DNA from: a virus
DNA: 24,719 bases
Virus record (IMG/VR): IMGVR_UViG_3300009366_001444
Location: 1 to 24,719 of that record
Strand: one strand, 5' to 3'
Below, piece after piece: positions 14,613 through 21,798 of this stretch. A program made the position numbers and the translations under genes. Position 1 is the stretch's first letter, and every line of letters starts with the position of its first letter. A model generated the notes under the pieces. The model made no database searches. It had not been told where the DNA came from and worked only from the letters and a program-made list of their open reading frames with translations.

Positions 14613-14910
14613 ACTTTACGGAAAACACATGCTTTCCACTACGATCACTGCTTTCCCAGGTCCTTGCCCAGAAAACTAAATTTGCTTTCATAGCATCAAT
14701 AATTTCTTCATTACCAGACCAACCTCCAGTAATTAAAGTATACCAAACAGTCCCATCACCACGATCTTTAATTTTGCTGTTAATGATGGAAATGTTTCCA
14801 TACTCCCAAATATTATAGATATACTTAAATAATTCCATCTGCCTTTCAGGACCAATTACTTCAAACTTTTGAATATATTCTAACTCATTATCAGTAGGAT
14901 ATCTATTCAT
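14608..14910 (-). CDS. Hypothetical phage protein (100 aa)
   Basis: 100 aa: MNRYPTDNELEYIQKFEVIG, FKYIYNIWEYGNISI, then GDGTVWYTLITGGWSGNEEI and WARTWESSDRSGKHVFSV. The C-terminal half looks like a small alpha/beta fold rich in tryptophan and glycine. I do not recognise a function. Three bases separate it from the coiled-coil gene upstream, in the early operon from P3, and its stop codon overlaps the tmRNA late promoter. Confidence 0.72.
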   Translation of the reverse strand: MNRYPTDNELEYIQKFEVIGPERQMELFKYIYNIWEYGNISIINSKIKDRGDGTVWYTLITGGWSGNEEIIDAMKANLVFWARTWESSDRSGKHVFSVKL

Positions 14911-14913
14911 TTT

Positions 14914-15162
14914 TTACTCCCAATTATCTACTTTGCCACCTTTTTCTTTAATTTCTTTCTTTAGCTTTTCTTTACGTTCTTCAAGCTCTTTATGCCTTTT
15001 CTTTAATTCTTCAAAATCATTAATAGTTTCAAGCTTAGCTTCCATACGATTCCCCATTACTTGAAGTTCTTCTACTAATCCCAATAGATAGCTATAATTT
15101 TTAGTTTCGTCGCATTTACGAACTTCGTCAAGTACAGTGCACATTGTTCTGTGAGTATACAT
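14914..15162 (-). CDS. Conserved marine T4-like phage coiled-coil protein
   Basis: 82 aa. MCTVLDEVRKC and NYSYLLGLVEELQVMGNRME (about 23-42) follow a pattern common in small proteins of cyanophages and related phages of unknown role; residues 45-75 are a highly charged coiled coil (EELKKRHKELEERKEKLKKE). Starts one base after the dNMP kinase stop; the M7 codon is an alternative start. Function unknown. Confidence 0.7.
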   Translation of the reverse strand: MYTHRTMCTVLDEVRKCDETKNYSYLLGLVEELQVMGNRMEAKLETINDFEELKKRHKELEERKEKLKKEIKEKGGKVDNWE

Positions 15163-15163
15163 T

Positions 15164-15718
15164 TTACTTCTCCTTAAATTTCAAAACTTTAGGGTCTAAT
15201 TTATCAAATAATTCTTGTTTTGTTCCAGTATTTAAAATAGTCAAATCATAATCACTTTCTTTCATTCCGTTTTCGCTTGAATGACTACTTTTCGTTATTG
15301 GTTCGTTATCTCTCTTTATTTGAATAACAATACCTCCTTTTTGTCTTATCCAAAAGGCCTCATTAGAAAAACGTACATCAGTAATTACAACTGAGGATCC
15401 ATGAGCTTGTCGATAAAACATTTCAGCATTTTTAATCCAAATATTAGGGTCAATAGAACGTGCAACGTCTGTACCCAACAACTGATAAAGTTCTCTAGGA
15501 GACCTACCCCAAGGTTCAATAACTTTTTCTTTGTTCTTTACTTGCTCATGAGTCAAGTTGAACATAGCCTTTGCACCCTCTTTAAGAGGTTTTGCAAAAT
15601 AATAATGAGCAAACAGGTAATTATCCACTAGATATTTTCCAGCAGTATCTTTACCACTTCCTGCTTTTCCAGCAAATCCAATTAATGCTGGTTTACCTTC
15701 TTTATAAATTCTTTTCAT
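15164..15718 (-). CDS. Deoxynucleoside monophosphate kinase
   Basis: 184 aa from ATG 15718 (GGAG seven bases upstream; a longer frame to 15742 overlaps purS further). P-loop GFAGKAGSGKDTAGKYLV at about 14-31, HYYFAKPLKEGAKAMF, RELYQLLGTDVARSIDPNIW and VVITDVRFSNEAFWI are the motifs of T4 gene 1-type dNMP kinases, which phosphorylate dNMPs to dNDPs for phage DNA synthesis. It overlaps the end of the PurS gene, forming a nucleotide-supply pair in the P3 early operon. Confidence 0.88.
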   Translation of the reverse strand: MKRIYKEGKPALIGFAGKAGSGKDTAGKYLVDNYLFAHYYFAKPLKEGAKAMFNLTHEQVKNKEKVIEPWGRSPRELYQLLGTDVARSIDPNIWIKNAEMFYRQAHGSSVVITDVRFSNEAFWIRQKGGIVIQIKRDNEPITKSSHSSENGMKESDYDLTILNTGTKQELFDKLDPKVLKFKEK

Positions 15719-15947
15719 TGTACGGCTCCACTTTAAAATCATAAAGAATAGTATTTACTAGAAGTCTTTTACACATTTCTTCTACTTTTTCTTTTGTTGT
15801 ATCGTCTTTTGTCGTTAAGTAAAACGATTGTCCTATTTTTAATTCAGAAGCTTCATTAAACCCAAGATCATGTAAACAATTTAATACTACTCCTTCATCT
15901 GATCCTTTTACACCGGGTCTTAATAATGTTGTAATTGTCCATTTCAA
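15702..15947 (-). CDS. purS: PurS-like subunit of FGAM synthase
   Basis: 81 aa if the TTG at 15947 is the start; the frame is open to 15956 and no ATG is available, with GAGGA upstream. TLLRPGVKGSDEGVVLNCLH, DLGFNEASELKIGQSFYL and MCKRLLVNTILYDFKVE match PurS, the small subunit that couples PurL and PurQ in phosphoribosylformylglycinamidine synthase, step four of purine synthesis. Alone it cannot catalyse the reaction, so it would act on host PurL/PurQ, increasing purine supply. No other pur gene is in the window. Confidence 0.82.
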   Translation of the reverse strand: MKWTITTLLRPGVKGSDEGVVLNCLHDLGFNEASELKIGQSFYLTTKDDTTKEKVEEMCKRLLVNTILYDFKVEPYNEKNL

Positions 15948-15980
15948 CAGCCACAATCCTCATCTAAAATAATTTTCATT

Positions 15981-16286
15981 TTAACAGCCCTCCCTTTCCT
16001 CTTCATCCATTTTCTCTATTTCATCCCATGTTGGCTTATCTTTACTCCTAGTTTCATCATCAAACATATTAGAATCTAATACATCATCTTTACTTTTCTT
16101 CAAATCCTTTAAGACCATTTCAAAAACATCAATTAATTCATCAACATCTTCACCAATAAATCTTAATGGTGTTTTAGAAATATCAGTAAAACCAGTAACC
16201 TTTCCATTTTCATAATAGGCTTCAACCACTTCGTAAATAACTTCTTTGTTGTGTTTTGTTTTTAAAATTCTATAGTTCCAAGACAT
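15981..16286 (-). CDS. Hypothetical protein, MSWNYRI family
   Basis: 101 aa. MSWNYRILKTKHNKEVIYEV, VVEAYYENGKVTGFTD, SKTPLRFIGEDVDELIDVFE and a helix with many lysines and acids form a small domain I have seen in many bacterial and phage hypotheticals, with the C-terminal 25 residues very acidic. Role unknown. Its ATG immediately follows the stop of the 74-aa gene, with GAGGGG nine bases upstream, in the P3 operon. Confidence 0.72.
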   Translation of the reverse strand: MSWNYRILKTKHNKEVIYEVVEAYYENGKVTGFTDISKTPLRFIGEDVDELIDVFEMVLKDLKKSKDDVLDSNMFDDETRSKDKPTWDEIEKMDEEEREGC

Positions 16287-16511
16287 TTAATCTTTCCCCT
16301 CATAAAATCTATCATGATTTAATACATCTTCAATTGTTTGTTCAGCATAACCAAAACCTCTTAAAGCAGGTTCTATGATACCATTTAAAATTTCATGAAT
16401 ATTCATATCAATTATATTTTTTGAAATAGTTATAGTTCTTTCAACACCATCTACAATTTCTGTTAAAGTAATGCTTGTTTCATTTGGAATATATGGTTTT
16501 GTTTCAGTCAT
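16287..16511 (-). CDS. Hypothetical small early protein (74 aa)
   Basis: 74 aa: MTETKPYIPNETSITLTEIV, a beta-rich start (RTITISKNIID), then a helical end (EILNGIIEPALRGFGYAEQT). Acidic, no cysteine. First gene after early promoter P3, with GAGGA eight bases before the ATG. The layout of strands then helices resembles many conserved T4-like early proteins, but I assign no function. Confidence 0.7.
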   Translation of the reverse strand: MTETKPYIPNETSITLTEIVDGVERTITISKNIIDMNIHEILNGIIEPALRGFGYAEQTIEDVLNHDRFYEGKD

Positions 16512-16534
16512 AATAAAATTCCTCTAATTAATTA

Positions 16535-16577
16535 TGTAACGATTATACTAAATATTGACACCAAATACAAGGAAAAA
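16535..16577 (-). promoter_or_regulatory. Early sigma70-like promoter P3
   Basis: Minus strand TTGTAT (16570-16565), 17-base spacer, AGTATAAT with TATAAT at 16547-16542, preceded by TTTTTCC. Drives the early operon from the 74-aa gene through PurS and dNMP kinase toward the tmRNA. Confidence 0.78.
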
Positions 16578-16590
16578 GTTAAATTTAGAT

Positions 16591-16700
16591 AAGTCCTTGA
16601 AAAATAAGGGGTTTTTATTTAAGCGTGTAACTTGATTAAGTTAACTTCTTTGAAAACAAGGGTTTATAAGTTCTTGAAAATAAACGTCTTTTAAGACGCC
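16591..16700. repeat. Imperfect repeats in the gap after the transporter gene
   Basis: Three related strings AAGTCCTTGAAAAATAAGGG (16591), AACTTCTTTGAAAACAAGGG (16643) and AAGTTCTTGAAAATAAACG (16668) occur in a non-coding gap of 266 bases. The last is followed by CGTCT/AGACG (16685-16698), a short hairpin followed on the minus strand by TTTATTTTC, which may weakly terminate the transporter transcript. No ORF of note is present. Confidence 0.5.
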
Positions 16701-16777
16701 TAGGAGCCGTTTTAAGCGTTATTTAATTAAAGCCATACTCTAACCCTCATTTTCTATAATATTGCCTTAAATCGCAT

Positions 16778-17788
16778 CTAAACCGCATATTTGGCGAGAT
16801 TAAGCTCAAACTCCTTCAAACGCTTATGAATGCTTCTCAATTCCGTTATAGTAGCAAATTGGTACAAAAACACACCGAAGCCTTCATGAACTTTGGAAAA
16901 TGCGTTACTTATTTGAACTACAACTCCCAGAGTTATTAATTTAGTAAATAAGCCGGGCCCGACTAAAAGGTAAGGAACTATAACCATAAACTGGTCATAG
17001 CTATTTGTCCATATGTCTAAATATCCATAGTGATTAAAAAGTCTATGATAATTAAAACGTATTCCTGTAAATAATTCTAGTACTGTTTCTGGTAAGGCAT
17101 AATTAACTTTGTCATCTTCACCTAACACTAAATCTTTTCTAAATGCAGCTTCAACTTTTTGGTTATTGTATTCTAGGCCGGGTAATTTGATACCAACAAA
17201 CCATGTAATAATTAATCCTCCAATAGAGATAACAAACGTATACCAGACTAATGAACCTTCAATAATGCCAAAAAATGTTATATCCGTTTTAGAACTCAAT
17301 GCCCATAATACAGGAATAAAAGCTATCAATGTCATTATAGAACGAACTATTTGTAACCCAAGTGATTCAACTATTCTTGCAAATCTATTACAATCTTCTT
17401 GTATTCTTTGTGAAGCACCTTCTATATCTTCTTTAACATTTCTCCATCTGGGAAGATAATCAAATGTTATAGCTTCCCTCCATCTTAAACCATATATTCT
17501 TGTAAACCAATTAGTAATTGTTGCTATAATAACATATGGCATAGCTAACATCAGAAATGATTTATCTTCCATATTTATTGATATAAGCTTCTGATAAAAT
17601 AAATCGATACCTTCTTTTGGCTTAGTTACATAAGAAGCAGAGTTTTGCATTAAATCGTAAAAACCAGAATACCATTCATTAATCATAACAGTAATACTAA
17701 CTTGTATCCATAAAGAACTCAGAAGAATCAATAACCCACCCCAAGACCACAATGCCCATTTTCTTGTTATAAAAAATGATCTAAACAT
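16778..17788 (-). CDS. SbmA/BacA-family peptide transporter
   Basis: 336 aa. Strong SbmA/BacA signature: NEWYSGFYDLMQN (about 37-49), YGLRWREAITFDYLPRWRNV, IEGASQRIQEDCNRFARIVE, IMTLIAFIPVLWALSS, VGIKLPGLEYNNQKVEAAFR, KDLVLGEDD and LFTGIRFNYHRLFNHYGY. SbmA/BacA proteins are proton-driven inner-membrane importers of peptides such as microcins and bleomycin. About six membrane spans remain; the first part of E. coli SbmA (about 406 aa) is missing, so this is a short form starting MFRSFFITRKWALWSWGG. Its ATG overlaps the stop of the zinc-ribbon gene (TAATG). Probable role: change peptide uptake by the infected cell; substrate unknown. Confidence 0.9.
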   Translation of the reverse strand: MFRSFFITRKWALWSWGGLLILLSSLWIQVSITVMINEWYSGFYDLMQNSASYVTKPKEGIDLFYQKLISINMEDKSFLMLAMPYVIIATITNWFTRIYGLRWREAITFDYLPRWRNVKEDIEGASQRIQEDCNRFARIVESLGLQIVRSIMTLIAFIPVLWALSSKTDITFFGIIEGSLVWYTFVISIGGLIITWFVGIKLPGLEYNNQKVEAAFRKDLVLGEDDKVNYALPETVLELFTGIRFNYHRLFNHYGYLDIWTNSYDQFMVIVPYLLVGPGLFTKLITLGVVVQISNAFSKVHEGFGVFLYQFATITELRSIHKRLKEFELNLAKYAV

Positions 17789-18099
17789 TAATCATAATCC
17801 TCGTCTGTATATTTTGGAATAGCATCCTCATACCATTCTTCCATTCCACCACTTTGTCCTGAACAATCAAGTCTTACTAAAAGATTATATTGTCTTACAG
17901 GAATATCTTCAAGGTTAATTGATAATGGTCTATTACAACTTTTACATTTTATTCTTTGTGGTTTTATATTCGAAGCAACTAAAGAAGGGATATTTGTTGA
18001 CTGAAAAAAATTATTAGACGCATTTATATGACCAACAAATATATGATTTTTTTCTTTACAGCAAGGACAATAAAACCTAATTGTATCATAAGTATTCAT
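17788..18099 (-). CDS. Small zinc-ribbon protein coupled to the transporter
   Basis: 103 aa from ATG 18097-18099 (AGAGG six bases upstream; the longer frame would run into the tRNA). CPCCKEKNH near the start and KCKSCNRPL in the middle give two CxxC pairs, a zinc ribbon, and the C-terminal end is acidic (EWYEDAIPKYTDEDYD). I do not recognise the family. The stop overlaps the SbmA-like start, so the two are probably translated together. Confidence 0.72.
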   Translation of the reverse strand: MNTYDTIRFYCPCCKEKNHIFVGHINASNNFFQSTNIPSLVASNIKPQRIKCKSCNRPLSINLEDIPVRQYNLLVRLDCSGQSGGMEEWYEDAIPKYTDEDYD

Positions 18100-18126
18100 A
18101 ATAAACCTCTTGTTAAAGTTAAATGA

Positions 18127-18210
18127 AGCTCCGCACAGGATTCGAACCTGCAATGAGAATTAACTCGGATGATTACAAATCACCTCCCGTAGCCATTTGG
18201 GTAACGGAGC
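18127..18210 (-). tRNA. tRNA with long variable arm, anticodon UGU (Thr by geometry)
   Basis: Acceptor GCTCCGT/GCGGAGC, D-arm CCC..GGG with GG, anticodon arm GGTGA-TTTGTAA-TCATC (anticodon TGT), 16-base variable region with stem GAG/CTC, T-arm GCAGG-TTCGAAT-CCTGT. The TGATTTGTAATCA core is typical of tRNA-Thr(UGU) and G1-C72/C2-G71 suits Thr, but the long variable arm and the D-arm look like class II tRNA (Tyr-like). Base 73 is U and CCA is not encoded. It lies four bases from the aldehyde dehydrogenase stop. Confidence 0.85.
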
Positions 18211-18214
18211 ATAT

Positions 18215-19690
18215 TTAATCTATTTGTGCTTTCTGTAATTTACCAGAGAAATCAATTACCATATTCTTACACCACGTTACGGATTCAAACATCATACTCC
18301 CTGCTTCTCTACTACTAATAGGACTAGTATCTTTAATACCACCGAAGTTTTGACCAACTTCTGCACCAATACAGCTTGTATTAACATATGCTAAACCAGT
18401 CTCAACTTCTTTCATAAATTTAAAACTTTCATTTATATCTTTTGTGTATATCGCTGCACTCAATCCATACTTAGTCCCATTCACAATATCTATTGCTTCA
18501 TTCAATGTTTCATATTCAATAATAGCAACGACAGGTCCAAAGATTTCTTCTTGTGCTAATTCATTATTTGGTTCAATATCGCCGAAGATAGTAGGAGCAT
18601 AAAACCAACCTGGCACTGGCAATTCTATTTTATATCCACCTGTTATCAAATAATCACCGCGTTCGATAGCTCTCATTACAAACCATTCAACTTTATCTGA
18701 TGCTTTCTTATTAATCAATGGTCCTACATCAGTAGTTTCATCTTTTAATCCATCACCAATATTCAATAAGTTTGTTCGTTCAACTAATTTTTCTGTAAGT
18801 TCTTTTTTAACTTTTTTATCAACAATAACTCTACTACAAGCTGTACATCTTTGTCCTGTGGTACCAAAGGCACCAAATATTATACCCTCAACAGCAAGGT
18901 CAAGGTCAGCATTTTCTGTTACTGTGATTGAATTTTTTCCTCCAAGTTCAAGTGAATATTTCTTTCCAAGTTTTGAACATTCTTTAGCAATTAAACTACC
19001 TGTTGCAGAGGAACCTGTGAATGAAATAACTTTCACATCTGGATGTTTTACTAGAGGCATACCCGCACTTGGCCCATAACCAGTTACAACATTAAATACA
19101 CCAGCTGGCAACCCTGCTTCTTGGAATACTTCAGCAAGTCTGATAACAGACCACGGTGTATCTTCTGCTGGTTTTAAAACTACTGTATTACCTGCAACGA
19201 TAGCAGGAAATGCTTTCCATGCAGGAATTGCTATTGGAAAATTCCACGGAGTAATCATACCAATTACACCATAAGGTAATCTGGCACTCATACTCCATTT
19301 GTTTTTCATTTCAGATGGTACTGTTTCACCTGTCAATCGTCTACCAGCACCAGCTGCATAGTAAGCAATATCTATTGCTTCTTGAACATCACCACGGGTT
19401 TCAGCTAACACTTTACCCATTTCGGCTGTCATATTTTTAGCAATACATTCTTTATCTCTTACTAAAATCTCTGCGGCCCTGAAAAGAATCTCTGCTCTTT
19501 TGGGTGCAGGTACGTCTTTCCAAGTTTTGAATGCTTCCATGGCACATTCAACCGCATGGTTAATATCACTCTCACCAGAATTTTGAAAACTACCAATTAC
19601 ATTTGTAATATTTGCTGGATTAATATTTTCAAAAACTGTTTCCGCATCACTATAAAGCCACATACCATTAATATAATTTTTATATATCAT
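18215..19690 (-). CDS. NAD(P)-dependent aldehyde dehydrogenase
   Basis: 491 aa, full length for the ALDH superfamily. TPWNFP with N150, [10 protein letters not shown] with K173 (cofactor), FTGSSATG (about 224-231), LELGGKNS with E248, and [11 protein letters not shown] with nucleophile C282 are all present, as are EEIFGPVV and the C-terminal [16 protein letters not shown] and LQKAQID. It oxidises an aldehyde to an acid; the ending LQ(K/R)AQID suggests a semialdehyde dehydrogenase-like subgroup, but substrate cannot be told. AAAGGAG precedes the ATG. Such a gene is unusual in a T4-like phage and is probably host-derived cargo in the block with the tRNA and the SbmA-like transporter. Confidence 0.93.
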   Translation of the reverse strand: MIYKNYINGMWLYSDAETVFENINPANITNVIGSFQNSGESDINHAVECAMEAFKTWKDVPAPKRAEILFRAAEILVRDKECIAKNMTAEMGKVLAETRGDVQEAIDIAYYAAGAGRRLTGETVPSEMKNKWSMSARLPYGVIGMITPWNFPIAIPAWKAFPAIVAGNTVVLKPAEDTPWSVIRLAEVFQEAGLPAGVFNVVTGYGPSAGMPLVKHPDVKVISFTGSSATGSLIAKECSKLGKKYSLELGGKNSITVTENADLDLAVEGIIFGAFGTTGQRCTACSRVIVDKKVKKELTEKLVERTNLLNIGDGLKDETTDVGPLINKKASDKVEWFVMRAIERGDYLITGGYKIELPVPGWFYAPTIFGDIEPNNELAQEEIFGPVVAIIEYETLNEAIDIVNGTKYGLSAAIYTKDINESFKFMKEVETGLAYVNTSCIGAEVGQNFGGIKDTSPISSREAGSMMFESVTWCKNMVIDFSGKLQKAQID

Positions 19691-19705
19691 AATAAAACTC
19701 CTTTT

Positions 19706-19972
19706 TTATCCCACAATAATTACCGAAGTTAGTAAAATTTCAGCATGAGCTGAAAATATTTCATCTGTATTATTTTTATCAACATATTCTACTGCACCGC
19801 CTGCTAATGTAAATGTTCCAATAGTAACCGCAGGACTAGCAGATGTTTGAACTGTTACTAATCTAGCAACTGTGCCAGAATTATATACTCGCACCATTGT
19901 AGCATTGCTAAGATTTGTTCCAGTTCCTGTAGTAGTTGGTGATGCAGTTTCTGTACCCTTTATTTTAATCAT
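19706..19972 (-). CDS. Small beta-rich protein, probable virion component
   Basis: 88 aa: MIKIKGTETASPTTTGTGTN, NATMVRVYNSGTVARLVTVQ, TIGTFTLAGGAVEYVDKN. Alternating hydrophobic/polar strands with small residues and no charge clusters resemble small structural proteins of marine T4-like phages that carry a similar MIKIKGTET start. Function unproven; perhaps a decoration or tail protein. Nearly identical composition over its length, no membrane segment. Confidence 0.68.
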   Translation of the reverse strand: MIKIKGTETASPTTTGTGTNLSNATMVRVYNSGTVARLVTVQTSASPAVTIGTFTLAGGAVEYVDKNNTDEIFSAHAEILLTSVIIVG

Positions 19973-19976
19973 TTTA

Positions 19977-20345
19977 CTATCCTCTTGTTATGGTTACAAT
20001 TTTCTTAATTTGTCGATCAATAATCTCTTTTCTATTCGGCCAGCGGATATACTCATCTTCTGGACTTTTTCTCAAATTATATAACAAAGGCATAATCAAC
20101 TTTTCCAATTTCAACATTTCTTCTTTATGTTTCTTTTGAAGAATATCTAATTGTGATTCATCGCCTTGTCGCAACTCAATTAATTTATCAATCTTTTCTT
20201 CCAAACCAGATGGTATTGTTCCTCCTTGATCCGCTACTCTACTCTTTACCTGATTTTCAAATTCTTCAACTTCTTTCTCATCAACAAAATTAAAACCAAA
20301 GTCAAAATCATCATCATAATCATCAAAATTAAAATCTTCTGACAT
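19977..20345 (-). CDS. Conserved T4-like phage protein with acidic N-terminus
   Basis: 122 aa. The first 25 residues are almost all D, E and F (MSEDFNFDDYDDDFDFGFNF), followed by a long helix (about 50-95) and the C-terminal motif EYIRWPNRKEIIDRQIKKIV, which I have seen in conserved hypotheticals of marine T4-like phages. Role unknown. It shares the operon with the metallophosphoesterase 11 bases upstream. Confidence 0.7.
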   Translation of the reverse strand: MSEDFNFDDYDDDFDFGFNFVDEKEVEEFENQVKSRVADQGGTIPSGLEEKIDKLIELRQGDESQLDILQKKHKEEMLKLEKLIMPLLYNLRKSPEDEYIRWPNRKEIIDRQIKKIVTITRG

Positions 20346-20356
20346 TTTACTTCTCC

Positions 20357-21106
20357 TTAAATTTCGAAACTTTTCGTTATATCAAAATCTTCATTCAGCT
20401 CATGTCCAACATATCCTCTTGGATTACAAAGAATTCTTGTTTCACCAATCATATAATCACTTGAATTATGACAATGTCCGTGAATCCAAACCTTCGGACC
20501 ATTTGTACTAATAAACCTATCAAGATTATTAGTGAAATATGGGTTCAAACTATCACCAACATATTGTGAATCACCACTTTGATGACTCGGTGCCCAATGG
20601 GTAACTACAACTTCAGTACCCATTCCACTAATACTATTGTCAAGAAAAGCAAATGATTTATTAAACTCCAATGCCATCTGGTCTGGTGTCCACATTATAG
20701 TTCCATCATATGTAGTTTTATTAAAATCATTAATACAACGACTCGCTTGTCTAATTACATTTTCATCATTACCAAAATTAGACCACAATGGAGTACCAAT
20801 AAAAGTTTGCCCTAGAATATTAATTTTTCCTTCCAAAAGTAAATGAATTTTAGGATATTTTAAAACTTCCATTTGCATCTCTTTATAATCACGACAAATA
20901 TTACCACAATGATAAAACTCGTGATTACCAGGAGTAAAAATAATATAAGGAAATGGTAATGTTTCCATCCACTCAAACATTTTGGTTCCTTCACGACCCC
21001 AGACATCAATATCACCGGCCAATATCAAAACATCTGCTGGTTCAAAATCATCTTTTGACATTTTACCAAACTCTAAATGCAAGTCACTCATATATATAAT
21101 CTTCAT
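20357..21106 (-). CDS. Calcineurin-like metallophosphoesterase
   Basis: 249 aa. Motifs in order: YMSDLHLEFG (D8, H10), LILAGDIDVWG (D32), TPGNHEFY (N61, H62), VVVTHWAPS and VWIHGHCHNSSD (metal-binding histidines), all intact, so a dinuclear metallophosphoesterase is likely. Substrates in the family range from phosphoproteins to cyclic nucleotides and nucleotides; none can be chosen here. Neighbours are the RecB-like nuclease and acidic hypothetical in one operon. Confidence 0.88.
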   Translation of the reverse strand: MKIIYMSDLHLEFGKMSKDDFEPADVLILAGDIDVWGREGTKMFEWMETLPFPYIIFTPGNHEFYHCGNICRDYKEMQMEVLKYPKIHLLLEGKINILGQTFIGTPLWSNFGNDENVIRQASRCINDFNKTTYDGTIMWTPDQMALEFNKSFAFLDNSISGMGTEVVVTHWAPSHQSGDSQYVGDSLNPYFTNNLDRFISTNGPKVWIHGHCHNSSDYMIGETRILCNPRGYVGHELNEDFDITKSFEI

Positions 21107-21114
21107 AATATAAT

Positions 21115-21795
21115 TTATCCTATTTGAATTACCTGAGGATTTTTTTTCATAATATTAATTAGCTTATCTATATACTTATCAGAATCAAAAATAGATTTCT
21201 TAAAAACTTGGACTTCGAATGAGTCTCTAACAGCAACCAGTATTACTAACTGCTCGGGAATACATCCTGTCATTTCATAAAATGCAGCTGCATAAAATGC
21301 TGTTTGAATCCAATAATCTTCAATCCATTCTTCTTTCTTTGGTTTCCTTGAAGTCTTAAAATCAATAACTGATAATACTCCATTATATTCAGCAACACAA
21401 TCTGCTGTTCCGGCTACTCTTAATTTATCACTATATAATGGAATCTCTAATCCCATAATGTTATTAATATTACCAAGAATAAATCTAATACGATTGAATA
21501 CCCTTCTTGATTCACTGTCTGTAGATATTGTAGTTTTATTATATAAGTATCTTTCACATAAATCATGTACCTCGGTTCCTATTTTAGCAGACTCTTTCAT
21601 TATTCTATTGGCTTCTTCATCACCCACTCTTTTCCTCCATTCATCTAATCCAGGTTTTGTTTGACTACCAAGAATAGTTGTAATAGAAGGATATGAATAA
21701 CCTTCCGGTGTTATATATACTCTTTTACCGTCTACTGTTTGTCTTGTGGGAACTTGTAAATCATCAATATCATGTACATGATTAAAGTGTTTCAT
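21115..21795 (-). CDS. PD-(D/E)xK exonuclease, RecB/Cas4-like
   Basis: 226 aa. SYPSITTILGS, IGTEVHDLCERYL (H77), RVAGTADCVAEY (D132), VLSVIDFKTSRKPK (D145, K147) and YWIQTAFYAAAFYE (Q164) make a full PD-(D/E)xK active site of the RecB/Cas4-type phage exonuclease family. It probably trims host or recombination-intermediate DNA. No Fe-S cysteine set is seen (two scattered cysteines only), unlike Cas4. It lies close to the HtrA-type gene, with the same operon polarity. Confidence 0.87.
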   Translation of the reverse strand: MKHFNHVHDIDDLQVPTRQTVDGKRVYITPEGYSYPSITTILGSQTKPGLDEWRKRVGDEEANRIMKESAKIGTEVHDLCERYLYNKTTISTDSESRRVFNRIRFILGNINNIMGLEIPLYSDKLRVAGTADCVAEYNGVLSVIDFKTSRKPKKEEWIEDYWIQTAFYAAAFYEMTGCIPEQLVILVAVRDSFEVQVFKKSIFDSDKYIDKLINIMKKNPQVIQIG

Positions 21796-21798
21796 GTA

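Noticed and set aside
17109-17459. Plus-strand 116-aa ORF inside the SbmA-like gene
   Set aside because: Antisense shadow; the minus strand has the full family signature.
18100-18153. Longer start for the zinc-ribbon gene
   Set aside because: Would translate into the tRNA; the ATG at 18099 has a proper AGAGG site.
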